In this document: positions 1 to 5,875 of the stretch, in pieces
Position numbering within the stretch: the first letter of the stretch is position 1
Layout of the letters: every line of letters begins with the position of its first letter
Source: Holophaga sp.
GTDB taxonomy: Bacteria; Acidobacteriota; Holophagae; Holophagales; Holophagaceae
Assembly (NCBI GenBank): GCA_030691225.1
Contig: JAUYES010000569.1
Coordinates: 1 to 8,706, forward strand
Reading direction: 5' to 3'
DNA: 8,706 bases
Made by a program: the position numbers and the translations under genes
Notes under the pieces: generated by a model
Told to the model about the DNA's origin: nothing
What the model saw: only the letters and a program-made list of their open reading frames with translations
The model's database searches: none

Positions 1-562
<562 letters not shown>

Positions 563-583
563 GTTTTTCTCTTTTCGGAATGG

Positions 584-612
584 AAAACGACCGGCCTGGT
601 GCCGGTCGTTTT
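584..612 (+). terminator. Rho-independent terminator of gapA
   Basis: A perfect 12-bp inverted repeat (AAAACGACCGGC at 584-595, GCCGGTCGTTTT at 601-612) encloses a 5-nt loop. The stem is GC-rich at the loop end and finishes in TTTT. It starts 21 bp after the gapA stop codon. Because the arms carry A-runs and T-runs symmetrically it could also act on the minus strand, although no gene close by on that strand needs it. Confidence 0.9.
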
Positions 613-661
613 CGTGATAGAGCTTCTGGCGCAAGCAGGTTCAGAGATAATCTAGGGCTAA

Positions 662-915
662 GCCTTTAAGAACCCAAACACCGTGAAACTAACCTGCATT
701 ATTGACAAAAACCTCGAGGAACTCCCCCTGAGCTGCTCGTCCACGAGGTTCAATTCCTTAAAGGGGACCCGACCCGTGTGGACACCTTGCCCAGAGCCAA
801 TATCCAGGAGGTCACACACGCCATCATTCTCACCAAGAAGCCGGGGGATCCACATTCCGATGATCAGGCAATTCTCATCGGTCGAGAACGCATAAATGGC
901 GTGGAGATGAAGTGA
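662..915 (+). pseudogene. Decayed fragment of a potassium-channel RCK (TrkA-N) domain, frameshifted
   Basis: Two plus-strand frames together read like one RCK/TrkA-N nucleotide-binding domain. The first (662 to about 727) gives VKLTCIIDKNLEELP, matching the strand that ends in an acidic residue followed by an 'EELP' turn in channel RCK domains. The second frame (from about 727) continues with ELLVHEVQFLKGDPTRV, then a LPRANIQEVTHAIIL stretch, and ends at TGA 913-915. The GDPTRVxxLxxANxxxxxxxII pattern is characteristic of MthK-like potassium channel RCK domains. The join lies in a C-run at 724-729, consistent with a small indel. No pore segment precedes it, an in-frame stop lies at 659-661, and the domain is cut off soon after the II(L) strand. 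This is therefore a remnant. The identification rests on remembered family motifs and was not checked by alignment. Confidence 0.5.
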
Positions 916-992
916 TTTCGATGGGCTTTGAGTGAGAAGGATGCTGGTTGAATGGGTGAAGTGACGTTTGTTTTGAGGGTGTGGGTCGCTGT

Positions 993-1013
993 AAAGCAAA
1001 AAGCAAAAAGCAA
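993..1013. repeat. Three tandem copies of AAAGCAA
   Basis: AAAGCAA occurs three times head to tail (993-999, 1000-1006, 1007-1013) and is followed by AAAATTA. It abuts the ACACCGATG-type repeat at 1021. A looser version of the same T/A-rich flank (AAATTCTGTTTTTC at 3113-3126) abuts the related copy further along, so this tract may be part of the larger element. Confidence 0.75.
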
Positions 1014-1020
1014 AAAATTA

Positions 1021-1052
1021 GCCACCGATAAACACTGATGGACACCGATAAA
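1021..1052 (-). repeat. Interspersed repeat copy 1, 10-bp units of ACACCGATG type
   Basis: Three consecutive 10-bp units (GCCACCGATA, AACACTGATG, GACACCGATA) followed by AA. Read on the minus strand, the 32-bp block matches 3081-3112 with two differences, so the two copies lie in opposite orientation in the window. It lies 71 bp past the stop codon of the HAD gene, in that gene's 3' flank. Confidence 0.85.
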
Positions 1053-1123
1053 TGATGATAAAAGCTGACTGATTTTGGGTTGTCTTGGGGATCCGTGGCG
1101 AGGGGTGCTGGGGCTCTTTGTTT

Positions 1124-1831
1124 TCAGTCTTCTTTGGTGGGTGATTCCAGGTTCGCCAACCATTCTGGCAACAAGCCCAAGTGCTCCAGGGTCGTGAAGT
1201 GCGTGGTATCAACATCTTCCACGTGCTCGTGAATCCAGGTGGTGATGTAGGGCACGTGCACGGCTCGGGCGCCGAGGGATACGGCGGGAAGCACATCGGA
1301 CTTTACGGAATTGCCTATCATCAGGAATTCGGCCGGGTCGATGGCGTGGCGAGCGAGGATGGCGCGGTAGATGGCTTCATCTTTTTGACTCACCACTTCG
1401 ACCGCTGAAAAATAGCGGTCGAGGCCCGAGCGTGCCAGCTTGGCTTCTTGATCCAGAAGATCGCCCTTGGTGATGAGCATCAGGCGGTATCGATCCTGGA
1501 GGGCCGCCAGGGTTTCGACTACATGCGGAAGCATTTCCACCGGATGGCCAAGCATGTTTTTGCCTAGTTCGATAATGGCTTGAATTTCGGGCCCCGACAC
1601 GCGGCCTTCGGTGAGTTCAATGGCGGTTTCGATCATGGAGAGCACGAAGCTCTTCACCCCATAGCCAAAGTGACCGAGATTGCGCATCTCGCTGGCATAG
1701 AGCCGTTCCTGAATCCAGGCCTCATCATGATAGGCGGTCAGCATTTGACGGAAGCTGGCTTCGGCATCGCGGAAGTAGTGTTCGTTATGCCAAAGCGTAT
1801 CGTCGGCATCGAAGGCGATCACGCGAATCAT
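1124..1831 (-). CDS. HAD-superfamily hydrolase (probable small-molecule phosphatase)
   Basis: A 235-aa haloacid-dehalogenase family protein, probably a cytosolic phosphomonoesterase. All four HAD motifs are visible. Motif I is FDADDTLW with nucleophile Asp8 and acid/base Asp10, motif II is Thr121 in LITKG, the motif III Lys150 is in SQKD, and motif IV is GNSVKSD (173-179) supplying the Mg2+-binding Asp179. Residues about 15-100 form a helical C1 cap, which places it with the subfamily I (YjjG/phosphoglycolate phosphatase-like) enzymes. The ATG at 1831 is chosen over an upstream extension because GGAG (1839-1842) sits 7 nt before it and the domain begins immediately after. The gene is divergent from the second GAPDH with 103 bp between starts. 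Substrate is unknown. Its position suggests, but does not prove, a link to side products of GAPDH. Confidence 0.88.
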   Translation of the reverse strand: MIRVIAFDADDTLWHNEHYFRDAEASFRQMLTAYHDEAWIQERLYASEMRNLGHFGYGVKSFVLSMIETAIELTEGRVSGPEIQAIIELGKNMLGHPVEMLPHVVETLAALQDRYRLMLITKGDLLDQEAKLARSGLDRYFSAVEVVSQKDEAIYRAILARHAIDPAEFLMIGNSVKSDVLPAVSLGARAVHVPYITTWIHEHVEDVDTTHFTTLEHLGLLPEWLANLESPTKED

Positions 1832-1934
1832 GCCATATCTCCAAAATTGGCATGTGCCAGGAGCCAGTATAACGGCGGCTCCCACATAGGCGAGGGTCGC
1901 GGCCCGTGCGAGGATGGAGGTTGGAGGACATGGA
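1832..1934. promoter_or_regulatory. Divergent intergenic promoter region with two short palindromes
   Basis: This 103-bp space separates the HAD start (minus) from the second GAPDH start (plus), so promoters for both should lie here or within the gene ends. CCAAAATTGG (1841-1850) and TGGCATGTGCCA (1848-1859) are overlapping short palindromes that could be an operator. TTGGCA (1847-1852) with TATAAC (1868-1873), spaced 15 bp, is a possible but suboptimal sigma-70 promoter for the plus-strand gene. Only the base patterns are seen. Promoter function is inferred. Confidence 0.35.
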
Positions 1935-2951
1935 GTGAAGCTCGCCATCAATGGCCTTGGCCGCATTGGTCGCCTGACCCTGCGTCACCTGGTGAAGGTG
2001 CCGGGGCTGGAGATCGTGGGCGTGAATGACCAAACGGAGCCGCGCATTTTGGCGCATCTCATCAAGCATGATTCGGTGCATGGACGCGCGGCATTTTCTG
2101 TTTCGCACGAGATCGATGCGCTGGTTCTCGATGGGGTTCGCATTCCTGTATTTCGCGAAAGCGATCCAGCGCAGTTACCTTTCGGAACGTTGGGCGCAAG
2201 GCTGGTGCTGGAATGCACCGGGCGATTTTCGAATCGGGCTGGAGCCTTGAACCATCTGCGGGGAGGCGTTGAACGCGTGCTCATCAGTGCGCCCTCGGAG
2301 GATGCGGATCGCACCCTGGTGATGGGTGTGAACGAGGCGACCCTTCAACCCACGGATCGCATCCTTTCCGCGGCCAGTTGCACCACCAACGGCTTGGCGA
2401 TCATGGCGAAGGTGCTCGACGATGCCTTTGGGTTGGAATACGGCTTGATGACTGCCGTGAACAGCTACACCAGCGATCAAAACATTTTGGATTTGCCCCA
2501 TGAAGATCTGCGGCGTGCACGGGCGGCGAGCATGAGCATGATTCCCACCTCCACGGGCGCGGCACAGGCCATCGGGCTCGTACTGCCCCATCTTAGCAAT
2601 CGCCTGGATGGCATCGCGGTGCGGGTACCGACGCCGGATGTGAGCCTCACCGATCTCACTGCCTTGCTTAGGCAATCGGTGACGCGAGACGATGTGAATC
2701 GCGCCTTTGAAGCCGCAGCCCATGGACCTTTACAAGGTTACTTGGAGGTGTTGGACGAAGAACTCGTCAGTACGGATCTGGTGGGCAGGGAGGCTAGTTG
2801 CCTCTTCGATCCCTTCCTCACGAAGGTTATGGACGGCACCATGACCAAGGTCCATGGCTGGTACGACAACGAGTGGGGCTACGCCGCGCGGATGCGCGAT
2901 CTCGCAGTGCTTTTGCTTGGTGTTGGGCTTCCTGTGCGAGAGCCACGATGA
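1935..2951 (+). CDS. GAPDH paralogue with Asn in place of the catalytic histidine
   Basis: A complete type I GAPDH homologue of 338 aa, close to the usual 330-340. The GTG at 1935 is preferred over the ATG at 1914 because GGAGG (1923-1927) lies 7 nt upstream and MKLAINGLGRIGR then starts exactly like the family. The N-terminal NAD-binding fold has NGLGRIGR and Asp32 in GVNDQ, which usually favours NAD. Cys149 of SCTTN is present, as are TGAA (207-210), Arg230 of VRVPTPDV and YDNEWGY (310-316). At residue 176 (codon AAC, 2460-2462), where the family has the base His (VHxYT), the sequence reads VNSYT. The spacing from Cys149 is exactly canonical, so this is a substitution, not a misalignment. 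It carries PHEDLRRARAA, unlike gapA upstream. Either it is a slow or altered-specificity dehydrogenase, or it has a non-catalytic or regulatory role. Divergent from the HAD phosphatase gene. Confidence 0.93.
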   Translation: MKLAINGLGRIGRLTLRHLVKVPGLEIVGVNDQTEPRILAHLIKHDSVHGRAAFSVSHEIDALVLDGVRIPVFRESDPAQLPFGTLGARLVLECTGRFSNRAGALNHLRGGVERVLISAPSEDADRTLVMGVNEATLQPTDRILSAASCTTNGLAIMAKVLDDAFGLEYGLMTAVNSYTSDQNILDLPHEDLRRARAASMSMIPTSTGAAQAIGLVLPHLSNRLDGIAVRVPTPDVSLTDLTALLRQSVTRDDVNRAFEAAAHGPLQGYLEVLDEELVSTDLVGREASCLFDPFLTKVMDGTMTKVHGWYDNEWGYAARMRDLAVLLLGVGLPVREPR

Positions 2952-3080
2952 ACCCTAAACGGTTTACCTCGAAGAGATGTTGGCCACGTTCAAGTCGGAA
3001 GCCATTGAGCGTCATATTGAAACCAGCGGATACTTTTTCGATCGCTGGCCTCATTGCCAAGGCATTGCCGCAGAAACGTT

Positions 3081-3112
3081 TTTATCGGTGTCCATCGGTG
3101 TTCATCGGTGGC
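3081..3112 (+). repeat. Interspersed repeat copy 2a, 10-bp units
   Basis: TTTATCGGTG, TCCATCGGTG and TTCATCGGTG follow in tandem, then GC. The block equals the reverse complement of 1021-1052 with two differences, and it is the left arm of an inverted pair with 3171-3202. Confidence 0.87.
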
Positions 3113-3170
3113 AAATTCTGTTTTTCAAAAGATTCAAGCGACTGCAAATCGAAGCAAGAACAGTTAAATC

Positions 3171-3202
3171 GCCACCGATGGACACCGATGGACACCGATG
3201 TG
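3171..3202 (-). repeat. Interspersed repeat copy 2b, inverted partner of copy 2a
   Basis: GCCACCGATG, GACACCGATG and GACACCGATG follow in tandem. Against the reverse complement of copy 2a, the first 28 bases differ at only one position. The 58-bp loop (3113-3170) continues the symmetry weakly (AAATTCTGTT near its left end, AACAGTTAAAT near its right end), so the whole block 3081-3202 is one imperfect palindrome able to form a long hairpin in RNA or single-stranded DNA. Confidence 0.85.
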
Positions 3203-3363
3203 CGGTGGAATCTATCTGCAAATCCAAGCACCGTTTCCGCACCATTCAGGCGGCTGAGAAGGCATACCCATCGCATCGTTGATCCGGCTGGTTCTGGATT
3301 TTTTTCCATGAATCATCGGCTATCCAGGCTGAATCCTTTGCCAAACCGGAACGGTGGCCAACC

Positions 3364-4368
3364 ATGATTGGCATCAATGGCTTAGGTCGCATTGGCCGCT
3401 TGGCCGCTCGTAGCCTGGCGTTGCGAGCCCATGGGCTGCTGCAGGCCATTAACGATCCTGCGGATCTAGGCACGCTGGTGCATTTGCTTCGCTACGATTC
3501 CGTGCATAGCCACGATCATTTGGAAGTGGCCGGAGAATGCCTGAATGGACAAGATTTCCTGCGGATCGAAGGCCAGCGCATCCAGCTCTTTCACGCGAAG
3601 GACCCTGCAGATATTCCCTGGGGTAAGGATGTGCGCCTGGTGGTGGAATCCTCGGGCCGCTTCACGAAGCGCGTTGATGCCGCGAGGCATCTGGGGGAAG
3701 GTATAGGCCATGTTGTCATCAGCGCGCCGAGTCCCGACCCGGACTTCACGGTGATCTTTCCCGTCAATGGTGCCGAACTAGACTTAGCCAAGCATCGCGT
3801 GCTTTCCAATGCAAGCTGCACGGCCCATGCTACGGCGCCCATGCTGCATGTTCTGGAAAAACATTTCGGTATCCAAGCCAGCACCATGAGCACGGTGCAT
3901 GTGGCTACCAACGATCAGCGCTTGGTGGATGCACCCCATGCGGATCTGCGGCGAGCCCGCGCCGCCATGATGGGCATTCATCCCACCACCAGTAGCGCCT
4001 TTGGTGCCTTAAAAAAGACCATGCCCTGCCTGCGTAAAGACTTCGATGGGTGGGCGCTGCGGGTGCCGATTCTGAGCGTGAATCTAGTGGACCTCACGGC
4101 CACCGTCAAACGCGAGGTCGATGTGGAAGCGGTGAATGGCGCCTTTCGCGAAGCCGCCGCTGGAGAACTGAAAGGTATTCTCGGCATCGCCGAAGCACCG
4201 CTGGTGAGCTGCGATTTCACGGGCCGTGAGGAAAGCGTGATCATGGATCTGGACTTAACACGGGTGCTGGGTGGCCGCTTTCTGAAAGTCTACGGCTGGC
4301 ACGATAACGAAATCGCCTACGCCGCGCGGTTGGTGGAACTGGTGCGGCATATGGCGGCGAGGATTTGA
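3364..4368 (+). CDS. Divergent GAPDH paralogue with altered SCTTN and phosphate loops
   Basis: A complete 334-aa GAPDH homologue starting MIGINGLGRIGR, which fits the family start although no strong Shine-Dalgarno precedes the ATG. The putative nucleophile Cys152 and base His179 (STVHVATNDQ) are kept at the normal 27-residue spacing, as are Asp31 of INDP, Arg233 of LRVP and Asn315 of HDNE. Departures from the consensus cluster around the substrate. SCTTN is SCTAH (151-155), the STGAA phosphate loop is replaced by TTSSAF (208-213), ECTG is ESSG (95-98), and NEWGY is NEIAY (315-319). It shares PHADLRRARAA with the upstream paralogue, so the two are probably closer to each other than to gapA. 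The intact Cys/His pair argues for a working dehydrogenase, and the altered phosphate loop for a different substrate or a non-phosphorylating or weak reaction. Substrate is unknown; erythrose-4-phosphate is one candidate for this superfamily. Confidence 0.92.
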   Translation: MIGINGLGRIGRLAARSLALRAHGLLQAINDPADLGTLVHLLRYDSVHSHDHLEVAGECLNGQDFLRIEGQRIQLFHAKDPADIPWGKDVRLVVESSGRFTKRVDAARHLGEGIGHVVISAPSPDPDFTVIFPVNGAELDLAKHRVLSNASCTAHATAPMLHVLEKHFGIQASTMSTVHVATNDQRLVDAPHADLRRARAAMMGIHPTTSSAFGALKKTMPCLRKDFDGWALRVPILSVNLVDLTATVKREVDVEAVNGAFREAAAGELKGILGIAEAPLVSCDFTGREESVIMDLDLTRVLGGRFLKVYGWHDNEIAYAARLVELVRHMAARI

Positions 4369-4575
4369 TTCGGGTTTGTGGGGGAACTCAGCCGGAGCCT
4401 GCGTTTCATTGAGGGGTTGGTTTTACCAGCGACTCCGAGATCGCCATTTCCATGGCGGCCTGTGGGTGATCATGGTCAAGAAACATTGCGAACGGATCGA
4501 CACACGCGGAAGAACCTTTGCGAAGAAAGAATCTGGCTATCGGGGGTGATCCTCGACACCGCAAAAATGAAAAAT

Positions 4576-4680
4576 GGCCACAGAGAACGCAAAGGACACA
4601 GAGGACACAGAGGACAGAACTCGAATCAATGCCCATTCTTCGCGTAATCCATTTTGGTGTTTTCTGTGTTCTTTATGGCC
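4576..4680. repeat. Interspersed repeat with 9-bp GGACACAGA units and inverted ends
   Basis: The left arm begins GGCCACAGAGAACGC and runs into tandem 9-bp units GGACACAGA (4594-4602, 4603-4611, then partial GGACAGA 4612-4618). The right end (4657-4680) finishes TTCTTTATGGCC, and its reverse complement matches the left arm (4576-4599) at 18 of 24 positions. Every difference is a transition, and four of the six would be G-U pairs in the plus-strand RNA. The element is thus an imperfect hairpin with a loop of about 57 nt. Its layout (short tandem units plus inverted ends, intergenic) parallels the 10-bp-unit element at 3081-3202, although the sequence family is different. Confidence 0.8.
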
Positions 4681-4803
4681 AATGTATTTCCCCTTTTTCC
4701 CTTCTCAGCGCCCTTCCGTGCGCTCCCCAGATGGGTAATCACACCCTCCATAGAGCCACTGACAGCCTATTTTTCGCCGTCGCTGATGGGAACCATTTCC
4801 ATG

Positions 4804-4816
4804 ATCGATAATCGAT
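4804..4816. repeat. 13-bp palindrome ATCGAT-A-ATCGAT
   Basis: Two copies of the self-complementary hexamer ATCGAT flank a single A, 15 bp past the stop of the DNA methyltransferase gene. It could be a protein-binding site, or chance. No functional evidence is visible. Confidence 0.4.
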
Positions 4817-4831
4817 GCTACAGGTTTTCGA

Positions 4832-5875
4832 TCACCCGATTTCTGCCAGCGATTCCACTAGCAGCACTCGCGCTAAGGCGTAGTCCAAGCGCCTTCGCCT
4901 TCGGCCCTCGCGGTTATTGCCTTTGAAGGGAGAAAGCACCAGATCGTGGCTGGCTTCGCGGAGTTCGGCCAGGCGGCGGTTGACCACGGCGACGAGTTCT
5001 GGGCGCCGTTCTCGTGGCAAACCCTGGATGCTTAGGTAGGTAAGCAGGCGGCTGGACACCTTGATGTTTTCCCGCCCATAGGCAAAGGCCTCGGCAAGCA
5101 GAAAGCCGATGGGGGCGGCAGGATCGGTGCTATCCACGGCACGCAGAGCGATTTCGCCTCGGGGATTATTGAAGCGGATACGGGAATCCCGAGGCACGGT
5201 GCGTCGAAGGGCAAAGATATCGCCTAGGGTGCCGCAGAAATTATTTCCCATGAAGGCACGCGCAGTTTGTTCGCCATCGGTGGCCTGAGTATCGAAACAG
5301 GCCACGCAAACGGGGTTCTCGGTATCGTCGAAGGGATTTTTTTCGAGCACCGAAACTAGGTCCAAGTTGTGCTTGGGAAAGACGCTGTTCAAGAAGGTTT
5401 CGGGAATGATGGCCACGGTGTAGCGAGCGGCCTTCAGGCAATGGTGCAGGGCAATCTGGTAAAGATCATCCAATCCGGATTCGCCGTAGTAGGCCGCCAC
5501 GGTCGCTGCCACGCCCTTGCGACTGGCGCTGTGTTTGGCGAGATAGGGTGGGTTGGTGATAATCACGGAAGCGGTGGCTGGAATCTGGCGCAGGGAATCG
5601 TTGGTTGGCCACGACGCTGCGTGCAGATCGAGCCCTGCAATGGGGCGCTGAAAACGCGCGGCGCAGGCTTCCAAGAGATGGCCTTCCCCTGCGAAGGGGT
5701 CCAGAAATCCTGGCGAATGATTCAGGGCCGTTTGAATGAAGGCCACCACCGGATCAGTGAGCCAGTGCTCCTGGGTGGTGTAGAACTGGCCACCGGAGGT
5801 CTTGGCGGCGTCAATTTCCTTGTAGCGGTTCTGCTCTTTGGAAATGAGCATCCGTGCCATGGCGGGTGGCTTCAT
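4832..5875 (-). CDS. N6-adenine-type DNA methyltransferase, no restriction partner in view
   Basis: A 347-aa class I SAM-dependent methyltransferase. Motif I is DPFAGEG (59-65), which binds S-adenosylmethionine. Motif IV is NPPY (108-111) within SVIITNPPYLAK, the catalytic signature of amino-methyltransferases acting on adenine N6 in DNA. The preceding GGQFYTT (28-34) is the usual N-terminal motif of such enzymes, which act on target DNA in the cytosol. Residues about 185-320 have no motif I recognise and probably include target recognition, followed by an Arg-rich segment RRRRR (325-329). Its ATG overlaps the stop of the BrkB-like gene as ATGA, supporting this start and coupled translation at the end of the operon. 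No endonuclease gene follows within the window, so it looks solitary. It may methylate for regulation or protection rather than as half of a restriction system. An RNA or protein target cannot be excluded, since NPPY occurs in those enzymes too. Confidence 0.85.
   Translation of the reverse strand: MKPPAMARMLISKEQNRYKEIDAAKTSGGQFYTTQEHWLTDPVVAFIQTALNHSPGFLDPFAGEGHLLEACAARFQRPIAGLDLHAASWPTNDSLRQIPATASVIITNPPYLAKHSASRKGVAATVAAYYGESGLDDLYQIALHHCLKAARYTVAIIPETFLNSVFPKHNLDLVSVLEKNPFDDTENPVCVACFDTQATDGEQTARAFMGNNFCGTLGDIFALRRTVPRDSRIRFNNPRGEIALRAVDSTDPAAPIGFLLAEAFAYGRENIKVSSRLLTYLSIQGLPRERRPELVAVVNRRLAELREASHDLVLSPFKGNNREGRRRRRLDYALARVLLVESLAEIG

Larger units (their letters stand above)
563..1123. 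other. Long intergenic stretch between gapA and the HAD gene
   Basis: This 561-bp gap holds the gapA terminator (584-612), the RCK-domain remnant (662-915), a heptanucleotide tandem repeat (993-1013) and one copy of the ACACCGATG-type repeat (1021-1052). The open frames crossing it on either strand lack ribosome-binding sites and family features beyond the remnant. I see no RNA gene. Confidence 0.6.
2952..3363. other. 412-bp spacer between the second and third GAPDH genes
   Basis: The spacer contains an inverted pair of ACACCGATG-type repeats (3081-3112 and 3171-3202). Before them (2959-3080, plus strand) one open frame reads protein-like, including LATFKSEAIERHIETSGY then FFDRWPH. It has no start signal of its own, opens right after a stop codon and runs into the repeat, so it may be a gene remnant. 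I do not recognise a family. From 3203 to 3363 I see nothing definite apart from the presumed leader of the third GAPDH. Confidence 0.5.
4369..4831. other. 463-bp convergent intergenic region
   Basis: This lies between the converging ends of the third GAPDH and the DNA methyltransferase. It contains the GGACACAGA-type repeat hairpin (4576-4680) and a 13-bp palindrome (4804-4816). No classical GC-hairpin plus T-run terminator is seen, so the repeat hairpin may serve to separate the two transcripts. On the minus strand at 4406-4498 a short frame reads DPFAMFLDHDHPQAAMEMAI and so on to a stop. It looks mildly protein-like but has no start signal and no family I can name. Confidence 0.5.

Noticed and set aside
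1832..1966. N-terminal extension of the HAD protein
   Set aside because: The extra residues have no family similarity and would cross into the gap2 coding region. The ATG at 1831 has GGAG at correct spacing.
1580..2029. Plus-strand open frame of 149 codons
   Set aside because: It lies antisense to the HAD gene and overlaps the second GAPDH. The HAD reading has all catalytic motifs and a good ribosome-binding site.
3081..3202. Possible CRISPR array from the spaced ACACCGATG-type blocks
   Set aside because: The blocks are inverted rather than direct, are internally tandem with 10-bp periodicity, and have no series of unique spacers. No cas gene is present.
4406..4498. Minus-strand frame reading DPFAMFLDHDHPQAAMEM and on to a stop
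   Set aside because: It is mildly protein-like but too short, with no start or ribosome-binding site and no recognised family, so it was mentioned only in the intergenic entry.
4518..4811. Plus-strand open frame with repeated RTQRTQRTQ residues
   Set aside because: The repetition is just the 9-bp DNA element read in frame. There is no ribosome-binding site or family similarity, and another frame gives an equally repetitive LCVLCVLC on the opposite strand.
4804..4816. ATCGAT palindrome as the methyltransferase's own operator or target
   Set aside because: It is downstream of the gene, not at its promoter, and nothing in the protein sequence indicates its recognition site.
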